A model generated the notes under the pieces. That model did not search any database. It saw only the letters and a program-made list of their open reading frames with translations, and was not told where the DNA came from. Shown here piece by piece: positions 32,578 to 41,095 of a stretch of DNA of 64,000 bases (its first letter is position 1; each line of letters opens with the position of its first letter). The translations under genes were made by a program, and so were the position numbers. Origin of the DNA: Ga0077536 sp943370145 (GTDB lineage: Bacteria > Pseudomonadota > Gammaproteobacteria > Ga0077536); contig CALRPY020000001.1 in assembly GCA_943370145.1 (NCBI GenBank), forward strand, positions 186,001-250,000, written 5' to 3'.

Positions 32578-34002
32578 ATGCGTGGGGGTAACTTCCATTT
32601 CGCGATGGTTGTGGTGGCGTTTTGCACTTCGGTGCTGGGCGGCTGCAGCAGCAGCGACATCAAGCGGGACACCGTCGCGGCCGGCGCGCCGGTACCCATT
32701 GAAGCGCGGGGCCAGGCCGCCGCACCGGTGGTCGCGGGCAAGCGCGCCGGCACCGCTGGCAAGCCCGCCTCCCGGCCCCCCGAATCGAAGGCGGTGGGCA
32801 ACACCTGGGACCGCATCCAGGAACGCCTGTCGTTCAAGCAGACCGACAATGCCGACGTGCGCCGGGAGCTGCAGTGGTACCGGGAACATCCGCGCTACCT
32901 GCAACAGGTCGCGCAGCGCGCCCGGCCCTACCTGCATTTCATCGCCGACGAAATCGATGACCGCGATCTGCCCGGAGAACTTGCGCTGCTGCCAATCCTG
33001 GAAAGCGGTTTCCGCCCGGACATCGCGTCACCTTACGGCGCAGCGGGCCTGTGGCAGTTCATGGGCGGCACCGGCACCAAGTTCGGTCTCGAGGTGAACC
33101 ACTGGTACGACGGTCGGATGGACGTCACCCGCTCCACCAGCGCCGCCCTCAGTTACCTGGATGCGCTGCACGATCGTTTCAACGATGACTGGCTGATAGC
33201 GATCGCAGCCTACAACGCCGGCTGGGGCAACCTCGAGCGCGTCCTGACCCGCCAGCGGCGCCTCGGGCGCCCGACCGACTTCTGGTCACTCCCCGTATCA
33301 AAGGAATCACGCAGCCTGGTCGCGCGCATGGTGGCCCTGTCGATTGTCTTCCAGAACCCGGAACGCTACGGCCTGAAGCTCGATGACCTGCCGGACCGGC
33401 CCTACTTCATGAGCGTGGAACTCGACAAGCCAACCGATCTGCGACGCTTCCGTGAAGCACTCGGCGTGCCTCGCGAGCAGTTCGCGCAGCTGAATGCGGC
33501 CTACCGGCGCGGCCACACGGGCCCGGGCAAGGCACGCATCCTGGTGCCTGTCGCCTATGCCGGGAAGGCCGAGCTGCTCGCCGCGTCGGACACCGCTCGC
33601 GCCCCACTTCCGGTGGTCGCCGGCGTCACGCCGTCCAGCGCGGCACCAGCCGCCAAAGGCGGCGCCGTCCACCGCGTGAAATCGGGCGAATCCCTGTGGA
33701 CGATCGCAAAGCTGCACCGCGTTGCCACGCCGCAGCTCGCGGCGGCCAACGGCTTGTCCATGCGCGCCACGCTGCGTGTCGGCCAGCAGTTGCGAGTACC
33801 GGGCATCGCGACCGCCAGAGAGACGGACAAACACATCGCGAGCAGCCGCCCGGTGCGCTACCGCGTCCGTCCGGGCGACTCTCTGTGGACCATCTCACGG
33901 CAATTCAAGGTGTCGGTCGAGCAGTTGCTGGCCTGGAACGGCTTGAGCAAGAAGAAGCAGTTGCAGCCCGGACAGGAACTCGTCGTCTCCCGGCCGAGCT
34001 GA
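32578..34002 (+). CDS. mltD: Membrane-bound lytic murein transglycosylase D with two LysM domains
   Basis: A 474-residue peptidoglycan lytic enzyme. A lipobox (VLGGCSS, Cys near 22) anchors it to the membrane. The SLT domain (about 110-260) has catalytic Glu in LLPILESGFRPDIASPYGAAGLWQFM and the AAYNAGWGNLERVL motif. LysM repeats are near 362-405 (HRVKSGESLWTIAKLHR) and 425-470 (YRVRPGDSLWTISRQFK). It is divergent from the methyltransferase-rnhA-dnaQ group. The ATG at 32578 has no ribosome binding site; an internal ATG at 32605 would leave too short a signal peptide. Confidence 0.93.
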   Translation: MRGGNFHFAMVVVAFCTSVLGGCSSSDIKRDTVAAGAPVPIEARGQAAAPVVAGKRAGTAGKPASRPPESKAVGNTWDRIQERLSFKQTDNADVRRELQWYREHPRYLQQVAQRARPYLHFIADEIDDRDLPGELALLPILESGFRPDIASPYGAAGLWQFMGGTGTKFGLEVNHWYDGRMDVTRSTSAALSYLDALHDRFNDDWLIAIAAYNAGWGNLERVLTRQRRLGRPTDFWSLPVSKESRSLVARMVALSIVFQNPERYGLKLDDLPDRPYFMSVELDKPTDLRRFREALGVPREQFAQLNAAYRRGHTGPGKARILVPVAYAGKAELLAASDTARAPLPVVAGVTPSSAAPAAKGGAVHRVKSGESLWTIAKLHRVATPQLAAANGLSMRATLRVGQQLRVPGIATARETDKHIASSRPVRYRVRPGDSLWTISRQFKVSVEQLLAWNGLSKKKQLQPGQELVVSRPS

Positions 34003-34048
34003 GGTTCGTTTCCGAGGTGCGGCTGCCCCCCACTGCGCACCGCCGCCG

Positions 34049-35083
34049 TCAGCGCGCGATCACCACCCTGTTCCGGCCACTGCGCTTGGCGCTGTACAGC
34101 GCTTCGTCTGCCCGCTGCAGCAGCTGGTGGACGTCCTGCTGGCCGAGCGGTGCATCGCTGCAGGCCACGCCAACGCTGGCGGAAATGGCAATCGCGCGCC
34201 GGTCGACGCTGACAGGTCGCTGCGCAATGTTCGCACGCACGCGTTCGGCAATCGCGGCAACACGCTCTACATCGCGCTCGGCCAGTACAATCAGGAACTC
34301 CTCACCCCCATAACGTCCGACCGCATCATAGGGTCGTACCGCCTCGATCATCCGTTCGGCGGCCGCGCGTAGCACGCGATCGCCGGTCAGGTGTCCATAG
34401 GTGTCGTTGACGGCCTTGAAGTTGTCGAGGTCGACCATCGCGATGCCGAGCAGCGACTTCGTCCGTCGCGCCCGCGCGTGCTCGCGCTGCAGGATCTCGA
34501 GGATCCCGGCGCGATTCCAGGTCTGGGTCAGGGTATCGATATAGACCTGGCGGCGGGCCGCATCGAGGTCATTGGCGAGTTCGGAGCGCGCCTGCGCCAG
34601 CAGGTCGACATGAAGTTCGGTCTCGACGATCCGGGCGAGGTCGCGCAGGATTTCCAGCTCGCCGTCGGCCAGTTCCCGGGGCCGCGTGTCGAGGACGCAA
34701 AGCCCGCCCAGCCGTCGCCCGTCGGGGCCGAAGAGCGGGTGCGACGCATAGAAGCGCAGGAAGGGCTTATCGACCACCATGGGCAAAGCGGCAAATCGTG
34801 GATCGGCGGACGCATCGCGCACCTGCAGGGGTTCGTCGGCGGCCAGGGCCGCGTCGCAGAAGGTGCCGGGGCGCGGGACCTCGGTGAGCGCCAGGCCGTG
34901 TATCGACTTGAACCAGATCCGGTCGCGGTCCACGAGAGAAATGGCGGCGATCGGCATCCCCAACGCGCGACTCGCAAGGCGCGTGATCCGGTCGAAACGT
35001 TCTTCCTTCTGCGTATCGAGGAGCTTCAGGCGATGCAGCGCCGCGAGGCGCTGCTCTTCATCGTGCGCGGAAACTGAGTGCAT
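34049..35083 (-). CDS. GAF-domain diguanylate cyclase
   Basis: A 344-residue protein. The GAF sensor covers about 20-160 (RFDRITRLASRALGMPIAAISLVDRDRIWFKS). A short coiled linker leads to GGDEF (about 185-344), with active site RYGGEEFLIVL and an RPYD I-site (RxxD) placed correctly upstream. It should make cyclic di-GMP with product inhibition. The ATG at 35083 starts MHSVSAHDEEQRL, and the open sequence before it is low-complexity. No membrane helix is visible, so it is probably cytoplasmic. Confidence 0.88.
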   Translation of the reverse strand: MHSVSAHDEEQRLAALHRLKLLDTQKEERFDRITRLASRALGMPIAAISLVDRDRIWFKSIHGLALTEVPRPGTFCDAALAADEPLQVRDASADPRFAALPMVVDKPFLRFYASHPLFGPDGRRLGGLCVLDTRPRELADGELEILRDLARIVETELHVDLLAQARSELANDLDAARRQVYIDTLTQTWNRAGILEILQREHARARRTKSLLGIAMVDLDNFKAVNDTYGHLTGDRVLRAAAERMIEAVRPYDAVGRYGGEEFLIVLAERDVERVAAIAERVRANIAQRPVSVDRRAIAISASVGVACSDAPLGQQDVHQLLQRADEALYSAKRSGRNRVVIAR

Positions 35084-35355
35084 CGCGAACCCGGACCCCG
35101 CAGCGCTGTGGCATTGACGACGATAAAGGGATGTCATTCGCGCGGGTCGACCAGAGTCCCCGCCGTTTTTTCCGGGGGATCTTCCCGGATACGCCACAGT
35201 GCCGCAAGCGGCCACCGCCCGGGCGCCCGACGCTATACTAGGCCCGGCCGGCAGGCGCTGCCGGCGCGGCACTGCACCCGGGCGCTCCCGACGGTGCGCC
35301 CCGGCACTCACATGCGCGCACCGCCCGGCGGCGCCCGCGGACAACAGGCGTGGTC

Positions 35356-35871
35356 ATGGACAGGATTTCAGCGAGCATTCGCGACATCGTCGATTTTCCG
35401 AAACCCGGCATCGTGTTCAAGGACATCACGCCGATGATGCGCGACCCGGCGCTGATGCGTCACGTCACCGAGGAACTCGCGCGCCCTTTCCGGCACGCGG
35501 GCGTCACCGCCGTCATGGGCATGGAAGCACGCGGCTTCATCTTCGGCAGCCTCGTCGCGGCCGAGCTGGGCGTCGGGTTCATCCCGCTGCGCAAGCCCGG
35601 CAAGCTGCCCTACTCGACGCACCAGGTTTCCTATGATCTGGAATACGGTTCCGCCGCACTCGAAATGCACCAGGATGCACTGGGCGCCGACGACCGGGTG
35701 CTGCTCGTCGACGACCTGATTGCGACCGGCGGCACCGCCGCCGCCAGCCTGCAACTCGCGGCGCGCTGTGGCGCCGCGGTGGCAGGCGCGGCCTTCGTCA
35801 TCGAACTCGACTTCCTCGGCGGCCGCCAGGCACTGGGCGAGTGTCGCGTGCATTCGCTCGTTCATTACTGA
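35356..35871 (+). CDS. apt: Adenine phosphoribosyltransferase
   Basis: A 171-residue purine salvage enzyme converting adenine and PRPP to AMP. It has DFPKPGIVFKDITPMM, GMEARGFIFG, LRKPGKLPY and the PRPP loop VLLVDDLIATGGTA. The ATG at 35356 is used; a GTG two codons upstream is also possible. A TATACT element about 120 bases upstream could be a -10 box but no -35 was found. NRDE follows 18 bases later. Confidence 0.96.
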   Translation: MDRISASIRDIVDFPKPGIVFKDITPMMRDPALMRHVTEELARPFRHAGVTAVMGMEARGFIFGSLVAAELGVGFIPLRKPGKLPYSTHQVSYDLEYGSAALEMHQDALGADDRVLLVDDLIATGGTAAASLQLAARCGAAVAGAAFVIELDFLGGRQALGECRVHSLVHY

Positions 35872-35889
35872 ACGCATTGCCGATCGCCG

Positions 35890-36657
35890 ATGTGCATCCT
35901 GCTGACGGCATGGCATGACCACCCCGACTATGACTTGATCGTCGCGGCCAATCGCGACGAATTCCACACACGGCCGGCGGCACCCGCCGCCGCCTGGGCT
36001 GACCACCCCGATGTGCTTGCCGGCCGCGATCTCGAAGCGGGCGGCACCTGGCTGGGCGTGGCGGCCGACGGCCGCTTTGCGGCGGTGACCAACGTGCGCC
36101 GACCGGGGCAGGCCACAGGCCAGCGCTCGCGGGGCATGCTGGTGGCGGAGTTCCTGGCACACGGTCAACCGGCGGACGCCTACGGGGAGCGCCTGCGGGC
36201 AAGCGCGGATCGCTATGCAGGCGTCAACCTGATCTTCGCCGACGTCGCGCGGCTCTACGCATGGTCGAACCGTGACAACCGCCTCCGCGCGCTGGCGCGT
36301 GGTGTCTATGGCCTCAGCAACGCGGCGCTGGACGACGAATGGCCCAAGGTGTCGCGACTCAAGGCGGCCTACGCGCGACATCGCAAGCTGTCCGGCGAGG
36401 ACCTGACCAGCGCCCTGCTGGCGACGCTGCGCGACGACGAGCGTGCGTCCGACGACGCGCTGCCAGACACCGGCGTAGGCCTCGCGGCAGAGCGCATGCT
36501 GTCGCCGATCTTCATCAGCGGCGGCGGTTACGGCACGCGCTGCTCGTCCGTGGTGTTGCGCGACCGCGCGGGACGCCTGAGCTTCGTCGAACGTCGCTAC
36601 GACGCCGAGGGCAACATCAGCGGAGAAAGCCGCCAGGTACTGGAGATCCAGCGATGA
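35890..36657 (+). CDS. NRDE/TANGO2-family protein
   Basis: A 255-residue protein starting MCILLTAW, with the name-giving NRDE motif at AANRDEFHTRP near residue 20. It also has AGRDLEAGGTWLGVAADGRFAAVTN and the C-terminal YGTRCSSVVLRDRAGRLSFVERRYD. Cys2 is positioned as an N-terminal nucleophile would be. Eukaryotic TANGO2 has been linked to haem and lipid handling; the bacterial role is unclear. It overlaps egtB by 4 bases, indicating coupled translation. Confidence 0.88.
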   Translation: MCILLTAWHDHPDYDLIVAANRDEFHTRPAAPAAAWADHPDVLAGRDLEAGGTWLGVAADGRFAAVTNVRRPGQATGQRSRGMLVAEFLAHGQPADAYGERLRASADRYAGVNLIFADVARLYAWSNRDNRLRALARGVYGLSNAALDDEWPKVSRLKAAYARHRKLSGEDLTSALLATLRDDERASDDALPDTGVGLAAERMLSPIFISGGGYGTRCSSVVLRDRAGRLSFVERRYDAEGNISGESRQVLEIQR

Positions 36658-37928
36658 AGACCGCCCCACGCCTCCGCCCCGACGGCATGGAATCCATGGA
36701 CCTCGCGACGCGCTATCGTGCCGCGCGCAGCGTGACGGAGCAGCTGGCCGAGCCCCTGTCGGCCGAGGATGCGTGCGTGCAATCGATGCCCGACGCAAGC
36801 CCCGCCAAGTGGCATCTCGCGCATACGACCTGGTTCTTCGAAACGGTGGTGGTCGAGACGCTCGAGCCCGGTTACGCCTCGTCCTTCGACGGTTACCGCG
36901 TGCTCTTCAACTCTTATTACCAGGGCATCGGCCGCCAGCACGCACGGGCCGCACGTGGGCTCCTGACCCGGCCAGCGCTTTCCGAGGTGCTGGACTACCG
37001 GCGCGCGATCGATGAACGACTGCTGAGGCATCTGCAACAGCCACTGTCGCCGGCGATCCTCGGCCTCGTCGAGCTGGGTATCCATCACGAGCAGCAGCAC
37101 CAGGAACTGGTACTGATGGATATCAAGCACCTGTTCGCGCAAAACCCGCTGCTGCCCGCCTATCACGAGCCGGCGGCGACACGCGTGCACCGCGCCGGCC
37201 CGCAGCGCTGGCGCGGCTTTGCCGGCGGCCTCGTCGATGTCGGCAGCAACGGCGACGGCGGCTTCGTGTTCGACAACGAACGCCCACGTCACAGGAGCTT
37301 TCTCGCGCCCTACGAACTGGCGGAGCGGCCGGTGACCAATGCCGAATTCGCCGCTTTCGTCGCCGACGGCGGCTATCGGAAACCCTTGCTGTGGCTCGCC
37401 GACGGCTGGGCGACGGTGCAGCGCGAGGACTGGACCTGCCCGGCCTACTGGTTGCCGGCGGGCAACGGATTCGACGCATTCACGCTGGCCGGCCGGCAGC
37501 CGCTCGATGCGGACGCGCCGGTCTGTCATGTCAGCTTCTACGAGGCCGACGCCTACGCGCGCTGGGCCGGCGCGCGCTTGCCGACCGAACAGGAATGGGA
37601 GCATGCGGCGGCCGGGTTGGAGGTGAGCGGCAATTTCCTGGAGAACGGGCGGCTCGAGCCCGTCGGCAGCGAGGCCGACGGGTTGCGCCAGATGTTCGGC
37701 GACGTCTGGGAGTGGACCGTGAGCGCCTATGCGCCCTACCCCGGCTTCAAGCCCTTCGCGGGCGCGGTCGCGGAGTACAACGGCAAATTCATGGCGAACC
37801 AGCTGGTGCTGCGGGGTGGCTGCTGCGCGTCGCCGCGGAGTCACCTGCGCGCGAGCTACCGCAACTTCTTCTATCCGCACCAGCGCTGGCAGTTCGCCGG
37901 GCTGCGCCTCGCGCGCGATGCGCATTGA
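36654..37928 (+). CDS. egtB: Ergothioneine-type sulfoxide synthase EgtB-like protein
   Basis: A 424-residue protein with an N-terminal DinB_2 domain (about 15-160) and a C-terminal FGE-sulfatase domain (about 190-424). The iron-binding histidines are visible: HLAHTTWFFE (His57) and GIHHEQQHQE (His145 and His149). Closing motifs are FGDVWEWTVSAY and LRGGCCASPRSHLRASYRNFF. EgtB forms the sulfoxide from hercynine. The usual partner EgtD, which makes hercynine, is not adjacent; downstream lies a convergent SDR. It begins inside the NRDE stop (ATGA). Related sulfoxide synthases such as SenA or OvoA are alternatives. Confidence 0.85.
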   Translation: MKTAPRLRPDGMESMDLATRYRAARSVTEQLAEPLSAEDACVQSMPDASPAKWHLAHTTWFFETVVVETLEPGYASSFDGYRVLFNSYYQGIGRQHARAARGLLTRPALSEVLDYRRAIDERLLRHLQQPLSPAILGLVELGIHHEQQHQELVLMDIKHLFAQNPLLPAYHEPAATRVHRAGPQRWRGFAGGLVDVGSNGDGGFVFDNERPRHRSFLAPYELAERPVTNAEFAAFVADGGYRKPLLWLADGWATVQREDWTCPAYWLPAGNGFDAFTLAGRQPLDADAPVCHVSFYEADAYARWAGARLPTEQEWEHAAAGLEVSGNFLENGRLEPVGSEADGLRQMFGDVWEWTVSAYAPYPGFKPFAGAVAEYNGKFMANQLVLRGGCCASPRSHLRASYRNFFYPHQRWQFAGLRLARDAH

Positions 37929-37934
37929 GCGCGC

Positions 37935-38720
37935 CTAGCTCGACAAGCCGCCGTTGACCTTCAGCGTCTGGCCGGTGATGAAGCCGGCGTCGTCAGAGGC
38001 CAGGAAGGCAACGGCGGAAGCGATGTCGTCCGGCGCGCCGAAGCGCCCGAGCGGGGTCGCGGCCTCGACCGCGGCCCGATAATCGGGCCGCATGTCGGAC
38101 GCGGCAAACGCGGTTTCTATCCAGCCCGGCGCCACTTCATTGACCCTCACCGCCGGCGCGAGCGAGCGCGCCAGCGCACGGGTGAAACCGGTGACGCCGG
38201 CCTTCACCGCGGCGAACATCTCCGGGTTGCGGCCGCCCATGCCACGCAGCGCGAGATCCCAGGACATGTTGACGATCGAGCCCCGCGCTTCGCGCAGGAC
38301 GTCCGCCGCCGCCCAGGAACACAGGATGGTGCCGCGCAGGTCGGTGTCCATGAGCCGCGTCAGCTTCTCGAGGTCCGACGCCTGGGCGCCCTCGCCGGTC
38401 AGGATGTCGGCGCCCGCCACGTTGCACCACGTATCGATGCCACCGAGCAGGCCCACCGCCTCGCGCACCAGGCCGTCGATGACAGCCGGGTCGGCAACGT
38501 CGGCGGCGCAGGCCGCAGCGGTGCCGCCCTGCGCCTCAATCCGCGCAACAACCTGGCTGGCGGCTTCGCGCGAGCGCCGGTAGACGATCAGCACCGACGC
38601 CCCCTCCGCGGCACACCGCAGCGCAATCGCGCGGCCGATGCCGCTGCTCCCGCCGGTGACGACGACGCGCTTGCCGGCAAGGCGATTGGCGCGGACAGCT
38701 GTATCGAAGGTCAGGGTCAC
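37935..38720 (-). CDS. SDR-family protein with catalytic Tyr replaced by Phe
   Basis: A 261-residue Rossmann-fold protein. The cofactor site VTGGSSGIGRAIALR is intact near residue 21, YRRS near 47 favours NADP(H), and CNVAGAD replaces NNAG. Ser153 (NMSWD) and Lys173 are kept, but the YxxxK Tyr is Phe169 (MFAAVK). The closing FLASDDAGFITGQTLKVNGG is typical of 3-oxoacyl-ACP reductase-like SDRs. Normal hydride transfer is therefore doubtful and it may act as a non-catalytic or altered enzyme. Its stop is 6 bases from egtB (convergent), and its start overlaps the exported unknown by 4 bases. Confidence 0.85.
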   Translation of the reverse strand: MTLTFDTAVRANRLAGKRVVVTGGSSGIGRAIALRCAAEGASVLIVYRRSREAASQVVARIEAQGGTAAACAADVADPAVIDGLVREAVGLLGGIDTWCNVAGADILTGEGAQASDLEKLTRLMDTDLRGTILCSWAAADVLREARGSIVNMSWDLALRGMGGRNPEMFAAVKAGVTGFTRALARSLAPAVRVNEVAPGWIETAFAASDMRPDYRAAVEAATPLGRFGAPDDIASAVAFLASDDAGFITGQTLKVNGGLSS

Positions 38721-39046
38721 TTCTTCCCGTTATCCAGCTTGAGTTCGGTCGGTTGGCCGACCGGCCATTCCTGTTTCAGCACCACCTCGCCCATCTGGCT
38801 GCCCGGCACCAGTTGCCCCTGGTAGATGACGTAGCGGCCGCCGGGTTCCTGGCTCGTGGCGGGACTCTCGGTCCAGATCCACATGTGGCCAGCCAGGGTG
38901 TCGATGATCAGCGCCTTCTCGGCGCCAAACTCCGTGCCGGAATCGATCGGCACCGCCTGGTAACGCTCGTCCGCCCGGGCGGCACCCGCCAGCAGCAGCA
39001 GGCTGAGGGCCGGCACGGCGATTCTGATGGGCCTCGAGTCACGCAT
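38717..39046 (-). CDS. Small exported protein of unknown function
   Basis: A 109-residue protein. The N-terminus (RDSRPIRIAVPALSLLLLAGAARADE) is a Sec signal peptide with cleavage expected after ARA. The mature part of about 83 residues (YQAVPIDSGTEFGAEKALIIDTLAGHMWIW...) looks like a small beta-rich periplasmic domain. No family is recognised. It overlaps the SDR gene by 4 bases. Confidence 0.7.
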   Translation of the reverse strand: MRDSRPIRIAVPALSLLLLAGAARADERYQAVPIDSGTEFGAEKALIIDTLAGHMWIWTESPATSQEPGGRYVIYQGQLVPGSQMGEVVLKQEWPVGQPTELKLDNGKK

Positions 39047-39075
39047 GACGCATATTCTCTCTCATTTGCTGGCGC

Positions 39076-40074
39076 TCACTCGGTATCGGGCACACGATAG
39101 GCCAACCCCTCCGGCGCCGTGATGACATAGTCGGCGCGCTGCCCCCTCAGCCGCGTCTGCAGCCAGGGAATGGCCCCGCGCACCACCTCCGGTGCGGCGG
39201 CCAGGGTCGGCACGCCCAGTTCGAAGTATCGGCCGTTTGCGCCATAGCTTACGCGGGCGTCCCGCGAACCGCCCGCGGACCGTACCGCGAGCGCCTGCCA
39301 GTCCACTTGACCACCGCGCATGAGCACCGCCCGCAACGCCTCTTCGAGCAGACGCAACTCACGCGTCACTGCCTCGCATGCGGCCTGCTTCAGCCGCAGG
39401 TGGCGGGTATCCGCGAAGGCGCAGTGCAGGCCATCGTCCTGCGAATACAGCGGCGGCGCGCGGTCGCCCAGCGACCATTCTCCCGTCATGCGTCGCTCCC
39501 GGGTCGCCACGACGTCATCCACGGTGGGGGTCGCGATGATTTGCCGAGGTGCTGACGGTGAGCCTGCCGTGGTCGCGGCGGCGCCCGCACCGTAAGCCCC
39601 GGTGGCCGGATCCGCAGGCAGGCCACACCCGATCCGGGCGCAGGCAGCGTCGGCAATCCCGGCCTCGAACATCACCTGCCGTCCCTCGCGCGGCGCCGTC
39701 AACATGACCTGCTCGGTATCGATGAGCAGGCGCACCGCGCCCGGCGGCGCGCGGAGGACTTCCACCCGAGGTGTCGCCCGCAACAGCCCGCGCATCGCGC
39801 GCAGCCTGCCGACATAGTCGCGCGCACCGCGTTGCCAGGCCTGGCCGCCGGCCGCCAGTTCGACCTCGTTCGCCTCGATCAGGGCGCCGAGCGCGACATC
39901 GGCGAACGCCAGCCTGGTCGAGGCATCGGCCACCGCCACCGCGTCGACCAGTGCGTCGAAGCGCGACAGTGCCAGGTCCGGCGCGGCCTCGACCCCGACT
40001 GCGAGCAACATTGCGCACGCAAGCAACCATCGGCGCGGTCGCGTCCGTGCGCGATTGATTGCCGGTGATTTCAC
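39076..40074 (-). CDS. Exported protein of unknown function
   Basis: A 332-residue protein. The GTG at 40074 begins VKSPAINRARTRPRRWLLAC, a strongly basic leader, then a hydrophobic core ending GVEAAPD, a probable Sec signal. A GAGGCGG stretch precedes the GTG. The mature protein is Ala-rich with predicted helices (LDALVDAVAVADASTRLAFADVALGALIEANEVELAAGG) and a C-terminal domain containing SYGANGRYFELGVPTL. No family is recognised. It follows the Nudix gene by 10 bases. A longer open frame upstream overlaps the Nudix gene and is rejected. Confidence 0.65.
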   Translation of the reverse strand: MKSPAINRARTRPRRWLLACAMLLAVGVEAAPDLALSRFDALVDAVAVADASTRLAFADVALGALIEANEVELAAGGQAWQRGARDYVGRLRAMRGLLRATPRVEVLRAPPGAVRLLIDTEQVMLTAPREGRQVMFEAGIADAACARIGCGLPADPATGAYGAGAAATTAGSPSAPRQIIATPTVDDVVATRERRMTGEWSLGDRAPPLYSQDDGLHCAFADTRHLRLKQAACEAVTRELRLLEEALRAVLMRGGQVDWQALAVRSAGGSRDARVSYGANGRYFELGVPTLAAAPEVVRGAIPWLQTRLRGQRADYVITAPEGLAYRVPDTE

Positions 40075-40084
40075 GCCCGCCGCC

Positions 40085-41095
40085 TCAGGGCAGGCCCAGC
40101 TCGACCTGCAGCATCGCGTAGTGGTCTTCGAAGAAATCCTGCGCCCGGAGATCGTCACGCCCGAGCCACAGCGCCTCCGCCGCATCGTCGCCGGCGACGA
40201 CCGCCGGCCGGTCCCTGCCGGCATCGACCACGAACCGGTGGAGATGCGTGATGGTGCGGCCACGGAGTGAGCGCAGCGGGTGATCGAACACGCGCACCGA
40301 CAGGCTGCTGTCGGCCGCCAGTTCGAGGCCTGTTTCCTCACGCAGTTCCCGCACCGCGCTGTCGCGGAGGTGCTCACCGACGTCGATGAAACCACCCGGC
40401 AGCGCCAGCAGCCCGCGTCCCGGGCGATGCCCACGACGCACCAGCAGCACCTGTTCACGGTGGGTGACCAGCGCATCGACCGTCACGAAGACCGGCGGAA
40501 ACGGGGCCGCCCGCCACGATTCCCGGTAGCCTCGCGTGAAAGCGTACTCCTCGCGCAGTTCGCCGCGCAGCGGATCGGCCAGCGTCGCGGCAAGCCAGTC
40601 CCGCAACGGCGGGGGAATGTGCGCCTCCAGTGCGGCGGTCGTTTGCGCCCACAGCAACGCTTCCGGCAGCGCATCGACGAAGGTCGGCCCCGGGAACTCG
40701 CGCGGCTGCCAGTCGGGAAACAGGCGCGCGTAGGCGCCGGTGCCTCCGCGCTCCAGCGCGCAGCAAGTGACCTCCACGCCGGCCCGGTCGCGTCCCCGCG
40801 CCGCGCAGTCGGCAGCCACTGCGGCGCGCACCGCGTCGGCCCAGCGCAGATCGTCGTACCAGCAATCGGCGACCGGCAGCAGCGCAAGCCTGTCCGCCGC
40901 CGGCAGCGCGAGCGCCAACATGTGGCGACGCTCGTCGAAAGACCAGGGATTCACGAGGCTGGGGGGCTGCGTCACCCCGCCGCAGACGACGAGCACCCGC
41001 GCATACTCGTGGGCCAGCGTCTCCAGGATGGCCGCGTGCCGGCGCTGCAGGGGCTGCAGCCGGGCGATGCAGACCGCGATGCGCTCAGCACCCAT
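40085..41095 (-). CDS. NadM-Nudix fusion with degenerate adenylyltransferase domain
   Basis: A 336-residue protein aligning end to end with bifunctional NMN adenylyltransferase/ADP-ribose pyrophosphatases such as Synechocystis slr0787. The Nudix half is intact: ALPGGFIDVGEHLRDSAVRELREETGL. The adenylyltransferase half keeps the NPW and ER contacts (LVNPWSFDERRHM), but the nucleotide-binding (H)xGH motif reads QRRH (residues 17-20), and the SSTxIR motif is replaced by GPTFVDAL. It probably retains Nudix hydrolase activity only; this is inference. It overlaps the upstream hisN by 11 bases. Confidence 0.85.
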   Translation of the reverse strand: MGAERIAVCIARLQPLQRRHAAILETLAHEYARVLVVCGGVTQPPSLVNPWSFDERRHMLALALPAADRLALLPVADCWYDDLRWADAVRAAVAADCAARGRDRAGVEVTCCALERGGTGAYARLFPDWQPREFPGPTFVDALPEALLWAQTTAALEAHIPPPLRDWLAATLADPLRGELREEYAFTRGYRESWRAAPFPPVFVTVDALVTHREQVLLVRRGHRPGRGLLALPGGFIDVGEHLRDSAVRELREETGLELAADSSLSVRVFDHPLRSLRGRTITHLHRFVVDAGRDRPAVVAGDDAAEALWLGRDDLRAQDFFEDHYAMLQVELGLP

